DNA from: Yamagishiella unicocca
Lineage: Eukaryota > Chlorophyta > Chlorophyceae > Chlamydomonadales > Volvocaceae
Assembly: GCA_003116995.1 (NCBI GenBank)
Contig: BDSL01000014.1
Location: forward strand, 1,240,001 to 1,304,000
Reading direction: 5' to 3'
Length of the DNA: 64,000 bases
The notes beneath the pieces are model-generated. The model saw only the letters and a program-made list of their open reading frames with translations. It was not told the origin of the DNA and did not search any database. Positions 32,995 to 44,045 of the stretch are shown here, piece after piece. A program made the translations under genes and the position numbers. Every line of letters begins with the position of its first letter. Position 1 is the stretch's first letter.

Positions 32995-33962
32995 GCTGCG
33001 CCTGCGCCGCCGTCGCCCCAGCTGCCTCCACCAGACACGCCTCCATTGGAGCCTTATGACCCATGCAACTGTGAGCTTTATCGTTCCGTTAGTTGCTTGC
33101 GGTCTGCGCACGAAACCTTATAGCCACCACAGCATGCTTGTTGACAATGTTTGCTCACGATTGTTACCGTTTCAGCTGTTTTGCCGTTTCCATTTACAGT
33201 GCTAAAATGCGGACTGACATACGTTCGCCCTCAGGTTTCATAGGAAATTTTCAAAAAGTGTGTCCCTGCTCTGACCTCCACCTTCGTTGTCGCAGGTCAC
33301 GATGCGCTGATTAGTGAAATCCATTACTCGGATATGGCCAATGGATCCAAAACGGTGGATGCGCAATCCATTGGTTGGGTGAAGATCCTGGTCCCCAAGC
33401 ATCGCGGCTATAACTACTACTACCGAAGCTTGGCGGTTACTCCATACCAGCTCAACGGTCTTTCGAACGGCGCATCACAACTCCAAACAGATCTTGTATC
33501 CGACGCGCGTTATACAATACCTATTCAAGACTTTCCTGAGGACTCTGACTGGCTTAATCTGGTGGTTGTCCTGGGGCCTACCAGCCTTCCACAGCCGGTT
33601 GGTGCCCTCGCGCTTTGGTACGCGGACGACAGCCATGTTCTGGAGTTCCAGGCTTATGGTCCTGATGTCGGCAGCTACAATCTGATTGCCAACGACGGTC
33701 CTGCTGAAGGTGCGTTGCTCCCTGCTGCGATCATATCTACCCTTTTGCAAACTCACGTTCGCCCATTTTGCCGCAACTCACAGGCACATATGCAGATGTC
33801 ATTACACCGGCCTTTGGTGAAGGCAGCGCAGACCCCAGCTTCAGTGTGCAGCGAACCGGTGAAGGTCATATTGCTACTGCCAGGACATGGATGTGGAAAA
33901 TCGCAAATGCTTCATGGGGATACAGCGACGACATCATCCTAACTCTACCATTGCCAGATTGA
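32995..33962 (+). CDS. Pro-rich stalk plus lamin-tail-like (LTD) domain protein, 5' end not resolved
   Basis: Satellite sequence runs without a break into an exon reading [20 protein letters not shown] then DPCN, ending at 33070 (aact|gtgagc). Exon 33296-33709 follows, then 33784-33962. Phases fit (T|GT, G|GC). The spliced domain is about 196 residues: CHDALISEIHYSD, then LNLVVVLGPTSLPQPVGALA, VLEFQAYGPDVGSY, NLIANDGPAEGTYADVI, SFSVQRTGEG and TWMWKIANASWGYSDD, ending LTLPLPD. The order EIHYD, valine-rich strand, G-ALW, LEF-aYg, aNDGPAeGTyaD, SfqrTGeG, tW matches secreted LTD domains of bacterial-type extracellular proteins (family knowledge). A Pro-rich stalk suggests a cell-wall or extracellular protein (inference). 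The frame stops at TGA 33960-33962, yet continues in the same frame into [12 protein letters not shown], so the gene may be broken. No signal peptide exon was identified. Confidence 0.6.
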
Positions 33963-36900
33963 GAGTGCCCCGAACCTTACATGGATCCGCCTCCGCCACC
34001 ACCTCCGCCTCCGCCACCGCCACCAACATCACCCGAGCCGCCCAGCCCGGCGCCGCCCTCGCCTCAGCCGCCGTCGCCCGAGCCGCCCAGCCCGGCGCCG
34101 CCCTCGCCTCAGCCGCCGTCGCCCGGGCCGCCCAGCGCGGCACCACCCTCGCCTGCGCCGCCGTCACCCGAGCCGCCCAGCGCGGCACCACCCTCGCCTG
34201 CGCCGCCGTCACCCGAGCCGCCCAGCCCGGCGCCGCCCTCACCGCAGCCGCCGTCGCCCGAGCCCCCAAGCCGGCGCCATCCTTGCCACAGCCGCCATCG
34301 CCCGAGCCGCCCAGCCCGGCGCCACCCTCGCCACAGCCGCCGTCACCCAAGCCACCGTCGCCCGAGCCGCTCAGCCCGGCGCAACCCTCGCCGCAGCGGC
34401 CGTCGCCCGAGCCGCCCAGCCCGTCGCCGCCCTTGCTGTAGCCGCCGTCGCCCGAGCCGCCCAGCCCGGCGCCGCCCTCGCCGTAGCCGCCGTCACCCGA
34501 GCCGCCCAGCCCGGCGCCGCCCTCGCCGCATCCGCCGTCGCCCGAGCCGCTCAGCCCGGCGCTACCCTCGCCGCAGCCGCCGTCGCCCGAGCCGCCCAGC
34601 CTGGCGCAGCCTTCGCCGCAGCTGCCGTCGCCCGAGCCGCCCGGCCTGGCGCCGCCCTCACCGCAGCTGCCGTCGCCCGAGCCGCCTAGCTCGGCGCCGC
34701 CCTCGTCACAGCCGCCATCGCCGCAGCCGCCGTCGCCCGAGCCACCCAGCCCGGCGCCGCCCTCACCACAGCCGCCGTCGCCCGAGCCGCTCAGCCCGGC
34801 GCCACCGTCGCCGCAACCGCCATTCCCCGACGCACCCAGCCTGGCGCCGGCCCCGCCGCAGTCACCGTCGTCCGGCGCCGCCCTCGCCGCAGCCACCGTC
34901 GCCCGAGCCGCCAAGCCCGGCGCCACCCTCGCCGTAGCCGCCATCGACCGAGCCGCCCAGCCCGGCGCCGCCCTCGCCGTAGCCGCCGTCGCCCGAGCCG
35001 CCCAGCCCGGCGCCGCCCTCGCCAGAGCCGCCGTCGCCCGAGCCGCCCAGCCCGGCGCCGCCCTCGCCGTAGCCGCCGTCGCCCGAGCCGCCCAGCCCGG
35101 CGCCGCCCTCGCCGCAGCCGCCATCGCACGAGCCGGCCAGCCCGGCGCCGCCCTCACCGCAGCCGCCGTCGCCCGAGCCGCCCAGCCTGGCGCAGCCTTC
35201 GCCGCAGCTGCCATCGCCCGAGCCGCCCGGCCTGGCGCCGCCCTCACCGCAGCTGCCGTCGCCCGAGCCGCCTAGCTCGGCGCCGCCCTCGTCACAGCCG
35301 CCATCGCCGCAGCCGCCGTCGCCCGAGCCACCCAGCCCGGCGCCGCCCTCACCACAGCCGCCGTCGCCCGAGCCGCTCAGCCCGGCGCCACCGTCGCCGC
35401 AACCGCCATTCCCCGACGCACCCAGCCTGGCGCCGGCCCCGCCGCAGTCACCGTCGTCCGGCGCCGCCCTCGCCGCAGCCACCGTCGCCCGAGCCGCCAA
35501 GCCCGGCGCCACCCTCGCCGTAGCCGCCATCGACCGAGCCGCCCAGCCCGGCGCCGCCCTCGCCGTAGCCGCCGTCGCCCGAGCCGCCCAGCCCGGCGCC
35601 GCCCTCGCCAGAGCCGCCGTCGCCCGAGCCGCCCAGCCCGGCGCCGCCCTCGCCGTAGCCGCCGTCGCCCGAGCCGCCCAGCCCGGCGCCGCCCTCGCCG
35701 TAGCCGCCGTCGCCCGAGCCGCCCAGCCCGGCGCCGCCCTCGCCAGAGCCGCCGTCGCCAGAGCCGCCCAGCCCGGCGCCGCCCTCGTCGCAGCTGCCGT
35801 CGCACGAGCTGCCCAGCCTGGCGCAGCCTTCGCCGCAGCTGCCATCGCCCGAGCCGCCCGGCCTGGCGCCGCCCTCACCGCAGCTGCCGTCGCCCGAGCC
35901 GCCTAGCTCGGCGCCGCCCTCGTCACAGCCGCCATCGCCGCAGCCGCCGTCGCCCGAGCCACCCAGCCCGGCGCCGCCCTCACCACAGCCGCCGTCGCCC
36001 GAGCCGCTCAGCCCGGCGCCACCGTCGCCGCAACCGCCATTCCCCGACGCACCCAGCCTGGCGCCGGCCCCGCCGCAGTCACCGTCGTCCGGCGCCGCCC
36101 TCGCCGCAGCCACCGTCGCCCGAGCCGCCAAGCCCGGCGCCACCCTCGCCGTAGCCGCCATCGACCGAGCCGCCCAGCCCGGCGCCGCCCTCGCCGTAGC
36201 CGCCGTCGCCCGAGCCGCCCAGCCCGGCGCCGCCCTCGCCAGAGCCGCCGTCGCCCGAGCCGCCCAGCCCGGCGCCGCCCTCGCCGTAGCCGCCGTCGCC
36301 CGAGCCGCCCAGCCCGGCGCCGCCCTCGCCGTAGCCGCCGTCGCCCGAGCCGCCCAGCCCGGCGCCGCCCTCGCCAGAGCCGCCGTCGCCAGAGCCGCCC
36401 AGCCCGGCGACGCCCTCGTCGCAGCTGCCGTCGCACGAGCTGCCCAGCCCGGCGCCGCCCTCACCGCAGCCGCCGTCGCCCGAGCCGCCCGACCTGGCGC
36501 CGCCTTCGCCGCAGCCGCCGTCGCCAGAGCCGCCCAGCCCGGCGCTACCCTCGCCGCAGCCGCCGTCGCCCGAGCCGCCCAGCCCGGCGCCGCCCTCACC
36601 GCAGCCACCGTCGCCCGAGCCGCCCAGCCTGGCGCCGCCTTCGCCGCAGCCACCGTCGCCCGAGCCGCCCAGCCCGGCGCCGCCCTCGCCAGAGCCGCCG
36701 TCGCCAGAGCCGTCCCAGCCCGGCGCCGCCCTCGCCGCATCCTCCGTCGCCCGAGCCGCTCAGCCCGGCGCTACCCTCGCCGCAGCCGCCTTCGTTCGAG
36801 CCGCCCAGCCCGGCGCCGCCCTCGCCGCAGCTGCCGTCGCCCGAGCCGCCCAGCCCGGCGCCGCCCTCGTCACAGCCGCCATCGCCCGAGCCGCCGACCG

Positions 36901-38100
36901 GCGACGCCCTCGCCGCAGCTGCCGTCGCCCGAGCCGCCCAGCCCGGCACTACCCTCGCCGCAGCCGCCGTCGCCCGAGCCGCCCAGCCCGACGCCGCCAT
37001 CGTCGCAGCTGCCGTCGCACGAGCTGCCCAGCCTGGCGCCGCCCTCACCGCAGCCGCCGTCGCCCGAGCCGCCCAGCCTGGCGCCGCCCTGGCCGCAGCC
37101 ACCGTCGCCCGAGCCGCCCAGCCCGGCGCTACCCTCGCCGCAGCCGCCCTCGTCCGAGCCACCCAGCCCGGCGCCGCCCTCGCCGCAGCTGCCGTCGCAC
37201 GAGCCGCCCAGCCCGGCGCCGCCCTCGCCAGAGCCGCCGTCGCCAGAGCCGCCCAGCCCGGCGACGCCCTCGTCGCAGCTGCCGTCGCACGAGCTGCCCA
37301 GCCCGGCGCCGCCCTCACCGCAGCCGCCGTCGCCCGAGCCGCCCGACCTGGCGCCGCCTTCGCCGCAGCCGCCGTCGCCAGAGCCGCCCAGCCCGGCGCT
37401 ACCCTCGCCGCAGCCGCCGTCGCCCGAGCCGCCCAGCCCGGCGCCGCCCTCACCACAGCCACCGTCGCCCGAGCCGCCCAGCCTGGCGCCGCCTTCGCCG
37501 CAGCCACCGTCGCCCGAGCCGCCCAGCCCGGCGCCGCCCTCGCCAGAGCCGCCGTCGCCAGAGCCGTCCCAGCCCGGCGCCGCCCTCGCCGCATCCGCCG
37601 TCGCCCGAGCCGCTTAGCCCGGCGCTACCCTCGCCGCAGCCGCCTTCGTTCGAGCCGCCCAGCCCGGCGCCGCCCTCGCCGCAGCTGCCGTCGCCCGAGC
37701 CGCCCAGCCCGGCGCCGCCCTCGTCACAGCCGCCATCGCCCGAGCCGCCGACCGGCGACGCCCTCGCCGCAGCTGCCGTCGCCCGAGCCGCCCAGCCCGG
37801 CACTACCCTCGCCGCAGCCGCCGTCGCCCGAGCCGCCCAGCCCGGCGTCGCCCTCGTCGCACCTGCCGTCGCACGAGCTGCCCAGCCCGGCGCCGCCCTC
37901 ACCGCAGCCGCCGTCGCCCGAGCCGCCCAGCCTGGCGCCGCCCTGGCCGCAGCCACCGTCGCCCGAGCCGCCCAGCCCGGCGCTACCCTCGCCGCAGCCG
38001 CCCTCGTCCGAGCCGCCCAGCCCGGCGCCGCCCTCGCCGCAGCTGCCGTCGCACGAGCCGCCCAGCCCGGCGCCGCCCTTGTCACAGCCGCCATCGGCCG
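33963..38100 (+). repeat. PPSP minisatellite block 1 (45-bp unit)
   Basis: After a poly-Pro run (33981-34025) comes a 45-bp unit reading [15 protein letters not shown] or [15 protein letters not shown] in one frame. The Pro frame holds about 95 codons, then shifts near 34262. From 34439 the Pro frame is repeatedly stopped by TAG in place of CAG (34439, 34484, 34935, 34980, 35070 and about ten more to 36.4 kb). Segments of about 631 bp repeat (compare 34.9-35.4 with 35.5-36.1 kb). The minus strand is open but Gly-rich ([15 protein letters not shown]), which I take as a shadow. Probably the degenerated C-terminal tail of the LTD-domain gene. Confidence 0.85.
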
Positions 38101-38310
38101 AGCCGCCGTCTATCTTGAGAAGCGGACAGTTGAATGGTACGGCTTCCCGGATGGGAATGGTGGGCTGGAAAGGCAGGGGGCCGTTGTCACGCACGTGGGG
38201 ACTAGGGTGGCATGTGTTGGGGCGGGGTAAAGTTATTATCCGCGAATCCAAGTGTTGGGGGATGTGTATGTGGGTTGGGTCGTCTCAGGTCCCGTGAAGG
38301 TAGGCGGGAG
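38101..38310. repeat. Right-hand fragment of a satellite monomer
   Basis: From ttgagaagcggacagttgaa through gtcccgtgaaggtaggcg the sequence matches the second half of the satellite monomers (for example 26340-26535). It carries the diverged variants of the left edge monomer. Together with the junction at 32994 it places the LTD gene and PPSP block 1 between two halves of one monomer. Confidence 0.85.
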
Positions 38311-40223
38311 CGAGCGTCTTTGAAGTGCGCTCTCGCTCGCCACGCTTAGCTAGGTGGAAGCGTTAAAATCGTCCTTTGTCAGTTTATTTGTGCTCTGGGA
38401 ATGGATATGGCTTGGTTGGCGGTTTTTCCGTGTCCACCCTTGCTTCGGCAAGCAAGTTTGCTGTTGCGCACATTGCGAAGCTGCTCTTTTCCACATGGCT
38501 TCGGTGAATGGTGGATCCGCGCCATGCGCAATTACTGCAAGGCCGCACTCCGCCCTTACATCTCCCAAACAAGACCCGCCCTCACGCTAACCCTTCTCCC
38601 TGATCTCGCAGATCAACGTACGTCGCCGAAGCAAGGCCTCCCGCCACCGCCTCCACCGCCTCGTCTCCTTCATGCCTCCCGGCCTCCCCGCCACCGCCTC
38701 TGCCTCCTTCATGCCTCCCGGCCTCGCCGCCACCACCTCCGCCGCCTTCATGCCTCCCGGCCTCCCCGCCGCCACCTCCGCCTCCATCACCTGCATCGCT
38801 CGACATCGACTGGATGAGCATCCTGTTGGACTGCTCCTGGTGATCACTTGCAGTTTGGTGCGCGTGATGAATAAGGGCAGTCCAGGTGAGGTCAGCGGCA
38901 AGGTCGGGGTGGGGAACCGAGGGCAGCCGATCATAATAAGGCGCGTTTGGGAGTGTCAAGCAGGATGTTGCGTCCGTACGTGTCATGCATGTCGCAAACG
39001 TTTCCAAGTTCACAGAGCGCGCTCGGACTCGCGTTTGCTGTGAAGGATCGATCGGGTGGGGCAAGGTATCTGCCGCACCGCCCAGCCAGCCCCTCAGCGT
39101 TCAGCCAGCCGTACAATTGCAGCCAGCCTTCATCAGCCGCCAGCAGCTCGTTCAATCCTTCCAGCCTTCGGTGCAGCAGGTGCCTTGCCCCGCCCGTCGT
39201 CCTGCACATCCTCGCTCGGTCCGATGCCGTCCATGCCGTCATCATTTACCCTGCCTCATATAGGCTGTTTGCCGCCTCATAGCTCATTTGCCTCCCAGAT
39301 AATCCGCCACGCGCACTGTCGGTAACTGCTGCCACACGCCCCCGCCTTCATGCCCTACGTCGTCCTTCGTCGCCCGAGACCGCCCGCCCCACATCGCGCG
39401 AGCCCTACGTACGGCTGCTCCCCGAACTGATGAGACGATCGACGCCTGCAATGGCTGGAGCGGACGACTTCGCCGGCCCATCCACTACTTCCTACCTGGC
39501 CTGAGAATCCATCTTGGGAGTGAACCGGCCCATCGGTTCGCCGGTGACCCTGCATCTACCATGCATACAGGCGTACGCCGCCAGGTGCGTGTCCTGTTTG
39601 GGGGCTGGATGTGTGTTGGTGCTGCAGGCAGGCAGCAGGCTGTTGAGAGCGTACGTAGACAGGGCGGGATTACTCGCGCAAGCGCGGGAGATGGGGCTGG
39701 CTGACTGACTTGTTGCTTGCACGTGTGTATGACACTTGCACGCCTGGGCATACATGCGGTGACCCGCCTTTGCCCGGCCACCACACCACCGCCAAACAAG
39801 ACAGGATCTTGCCCGGCGAATGCATCATAGTTTGGTATTTGTATGGCGCTTACACACGTGATTTCAGTATGGTGATGCACTGGCGCTGTCGTCCTTATTG
39901 GTGTCCCGCAGGTAGGCCCAGCAAGGGAGCTCCGTCCACAGCGCAGATCCGATGGCTGCAAGCAAGCAGCTGCAGCCACCAGCGCTGCGCATGTAGTTGC
40001 CGCTGCCAACATCTTGCCGCCGTCGCCGCCGCATGCAGGACAGACATGCACTAGACCTCCACCACCGTCGCCTTCGCTTACAACGTACGGCAGCCACGTG
40101 CGATACGATGACAGCAGTCATGTACGACAGCACGCTCTAACGCACCTTGTGGCAACTCATGTACCCATCCAGACCGCTCGCTGTGCCCGCCGGTACCTAG
40201 ATAGCTAACGGCCCTACCTGCAG
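38311..40223. other. No gene resolved; short Pro-rich repeat
   Basis: No exon chain recognised. Positions 38665-38785 hold three 39-bp units sharing ccttcatgcctcccggcct. One plus frame reads PPSCLPASPPPPPPP modules and runs on to SLDIDWMSILLDCSW before a stop, compatible with an exon of another Pro-rich wall protein but not proven. Confidence 0.4.
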
Positions 40224-40320
40224 ACCAGCGAGCAGAGGTCATCGTTGGCTTACGTCGGGACAGATAGAGCGAACATGCCGATGGCGGCCGCACCAGATGA
40301 GAGACGGCTGTACTCGTTAC
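40224..40320 (+). other. Possible exon entering PPSP block 2
   Basis: A plausible acceptor (cctacctgcag) ends at 40223. The following frame reads [20 protein letters not shown] before merging with the PPSP repeat. No recognisable domain, signal peptide or upstream exon was found, so this is only a candidate entry point into the array. Confidence 0.2.
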
Positions 40321-42009
40321 AGCCGCCATCGCCACAGCCACCATGCATCGCCCGAGCCCCCAAGCCGGCGCCACCCTTGCCGCAGCCGACATCGCCCGAG
40401 CCGCCCAACCCGGCGCCACCCTCGTCACAGACGCAATCGCCCGAGCCGTCGTCGCCCGAGCCACCCAGCCCGGCGCCGCCCTCACCGCAGCCGCCGCCGC
40501 CCGAGCCGCTCAGCCCGGCGCCACCCTCACCGCAGCCGCCATTACCCGACCCACCCAGCCTGGCGCCGCCCTGGCCGCAGCTGCCGTCGCCCGAGCCGCC
40601 CAGCCCGGCGCCGCCCTCGCCGCAGCTGCTGTCGCCCGAGCCGCCAAGCCCGGCGCCGCCCTCGCCGCAGCTGCCGTCGCCCGAGCCGCCCAGCCCGGCG
40701 CCGCCTTCGCCGCAGCAACCGTCAGCCCGGCGCTACCCTCGCCGCAGCCGCCTTCGTTCGAGCCGCCCAGCCCGGCGCCGCCCTCGCCGCAGCTGCCGTC
40801 GCCCGAGCCGCCCAGCCCGGCGCCGCCCTCGTCACAGCCGCCATCGCCCGAGCCGCCGACCGGCGCCGCCCTCGCCGCAGCTGCCGTCGCCCGAGCCGCC
40901 CAGCCCGGCGCTACCCTCGCCGCAGCCGCCGTCGCCCGAGCCGCCCAGCCCGGCGCCGCCCTCACCGCAGCCACCGTCGCCCGAGCCGCCCAGCCCGGCG
41001 CCGCCCTCGCCGCAGCTGCCGTCGCCCGAGCCGCCCAGCCCGGCGCCACCCTCGTCACAGACGCAATCGCCCGAGCCGTCGTCGCCCGAGCCACCCAGCC
41101 CGGCGCCGCCCTCACCGCAGCCGCCGCCGCCCGAGCCGCTCAGCCCGGCGCCACCCTCACCGCAGCCGCCATTACCCGACCCACCCAGCCTGGCGCCGGC
41201 CCCGCCGCAGCCACCGTCGCCCGGCGCCGCCCTCGCCGCAGCCGCCATCGCCCGAGGCCCCAAGCAGGCGGCGCTCTTGCCGCAGCCGCCATCGCCCGAG
41301 CCGCCCAGCCCGGCGCCGCCCTCGCCGCAGCTGCCGTCGTCCAAGCCGCCAAGCCCGGCGCCGCCCTCGCCGCAGCTGCCGTCGCCCGAGCCGCCCAGCC
41401 CGGCGCCGCCCTCGCCGCAGCTGCCGTCGCCCGAGCCGCCCAGCCCGGCGCCGCCCTCGCCGCAGCTGCTGTCGCCCGAGCCGCCAAGCCCGGCGCCGCC
41501 CTCGCCGCAGCTGCCGTCGCCCGAGCCGCCCAGCCCGGCGCCGCCTTCGCCGCAGCAACCGTCAGCCCGGCGCTACCCACGCCGCAGCCGCCTTCGTTCG
41601 AGCCGCCCAGCCCGGCGCCGCCCTTGCCGCAGCTGCCGTCGCTCGAGCCACCCAGCCCGGCGCCGCCCTCGCCGCAGCCGCCATCGCCCGAGCCGCTCAG
41701 CCCGGCGCCACCCTCGCCGCAGCCGCAGCCGCCATCGCCCGAGCCACCCAGCCTGGTGCCGCCCTCGCCACAGCCGCTTTCGCCGATCCCCCAAGCCGGC
41801 GCCAACCTCGCCGCAGCCGCCATCGCCCGAGCCGCCCAGCCTGGCGCCGCCCTTGCCGCAGCTGCCGTCGCCCGAGCCGCCCAGCCCGGCGCCGCCCTCG
41901 CCGCAGCTGCCGACGCTCAAGCCACCCAGCCCGGCGCCGCCCTCGCCGCAGCCGCCGTCGCCCGAGCCGCCCAGCCCGGCGCCGCCCTCGCCGCAGCTGC
42001 TGTCGCCCG

Positions 42010-43671
42010 AGCCGCCAAGCCCGGCGCCGCCCTCGCCGCAGCTGCCGTCGCCCGAGCCGCCCAGCCCGGCGCCGCCTTCGCCGCAGCAACCGTCAGCCCG
42101 GCGCTACCCTCGCCGCAGCCGCCTTCGTTCGAGCCGCCCAGCCCGGCGCCGCCCGAGCCGCAGCTGCCGTCGCCCGAGCCGCCCAGCCCGGCGCCGCCCT
42201 CGTCACAGCCGCCATCGCCCGAGCCGCCGACCGGCGCCGCCCTCGCCGCAGCTGCCGTCGCCCGAGCCGCCCAGCCCGGCGCCGCCCTCGCCGCAGCTGC
42301 CGTCGCCCGAGCCGCCCAGCCCGGCGCCGCCCTCGCCGCAGCTGCCGTCGCCCGAGCCGCCCGCCCGGCTCCGCCTTGGCCGCAGCCACCGTCAGCCCGG
42401 CGCTACCCTCGCCGCAGCCGCCGTCGTTCGAGCCGCCCAGCCCAGCGCCGCCCGAGCCGCAGCTGCCGTGGTCCGAGCCGCCCAGCCCGGCGCCGCCCTC
42501 GCCGCAGCCGCCTTCGTTCGAGCCGCCCAGCCCGGCGCCGCCCTTGCCGCAGCTGCCGTCGCTCGAGCCACCCAGCCCGGCGCCGCCCTCGCCGCAGCCG
42601 CCATCGCCCGAGCCGCTCAGCCCGGCGCCACCCTCGCCGCAGCCGCAGCCGCCATCGCCCGAGCCACCCAGCCTGGTGCCGCCCTCGCCACAGCCGCTTT
42701 CGCCGATCCCCCAAGCCGGCGCCAACCTCGCCGCAGCCGCCATCGCCCGAGCCGCCCAGCCTGGCGCCGCCCTTGCCGCAGCTGCCGTCGCCCGAGCCGC
42801 CCAGCCCGGCGCCGCCCTCGCCGCAGCTGCCGACGCTCAAGCCACCCAGCCCGGCGCCGCCCTCGCCGCAGCCGCCGTCGCCCGAGCCGCCCAGCCCGGC
42901 GCCGCCCTCGCCGCAGCTGCTGTCGCCCGAGCCGCCCAGCCCGGCGCCGCCCTCGCCGCAGCTGCCGTCGCCCGAGCCGCCCAGCCCGGCGCCGCCTTCG
43001 CCGCAGCAACCGTCAGCCCGGCGCTACCCTCGCCGCAGCCGCCTTCGTTCGAGCCGCCCAGCCCGGCGCCGCCCGAGCCGCAGCTGCCGTCGCCCGAGCC
43101 GCCCAGCCCGGCGCCGCCCTCGTCACAGCCGCCATCGCCCGAGCCGCCGACCGGCGCCGCCCTCGCCGCAGCTGCCGTCGCCCGAGCCGCCCGGCCCGGC
43201 TCCGCCTTGGCCGCAGCCACCGTCAGCCCGGCGCTACCCTCGCCGCAGCCGCCGTCGTTCGAGCCGCCCAGCCCAGCGCCGCCCGAGCCGCAGCTGCCGT
43301 GGTCCGAGCCGCCCAGCCCGGCGCCGCCCTCGCCGCAGCCGCCTTCGTTCGAGCCGCCCAGCCCGGCGCCGCCCTTGCCGCAGCTGCCGTCGCTCGAGCC
43401 ACCCAGCCCGGCGCCGCCCTCGCCGCAGCCGCCATCGCCCGAGCCGCTCAGCCCGGCGCCACCCTCGCCGCAGCCGCAGCCGCCATCGCCCGAGCCACCC
43501 AGCCTGGTGCCGCCCTCGCCACAGCCGCTTTCGCCGATCCCCCAAGCCGGCGCCAACCTCGCCGCAGCCGCCATCGCCCGAGCCGCCCAGCCTGGCGCCG
43601 CCCTTGCCGCAGCTGCCGTCGCCCGAGCCGCCCAGCCCGGCGCCGCCCTCGCCGCAGCTGCCGACGCTCAA
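42010..43671. repeat. 831-bp higher-order repeat, two copies
   Basis: The segment around 42841 (gccacccagcccggcgccgc after gacgctcaa) recurs at 43672, exactly 831 bp later, with the same order of variant units. Related copies occur at 41.9, 44.5, 46.5, 48.1 and 51.4 kb with altered spacing. Confidence 0.75.
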
Positions 43672-44009
43672 GCCACCCAGCCCGGCGCCGCCCTCGCCGC
43701 AGCCGCCGTCGCCCGAGCCGCCCAGCCCGGCGCCGCCCTCGCCGCAGCTGCTGTCGCCCGAGCCGCCCAGCCCGGCGCCGCCCTCGCCGCAGCTGCCGTC
43801 GCCCGAGCCGCCCAGCCCGGCGCCGCCTTCGCCGCAGCAACCGTCAGCCCGGCGCTACCCTCGCCGCAGCCGCCTTCGTTCGAGCCGCCCAGCCCGGCGC
43901 CGCCCGGCCGCAGCTGCCGTCGCCCGAGCCGCCCAGCCCGGCGCCGCCCTCGCCGCAGCTGCCGTCGCCCGAGCCGCCCGGCCCGCCTCCGCCTGCCGCC
44001 CACCGCCCG

Positions 44010-44044
<35 letters not shown>
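44010..44044. other. Run of 35 C: probable consensus artefact
   Basis: A homopolymer of about 35 C replaces the part of the unit that elsewhere reads ggctccgccttggccgcagc. Neighbouring bases are also degraded. Likely a sequencing or polishing failure in a GC-rich repeat. Confidence 0.7.
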
Positions 44045-44045
<1 letters not shown>

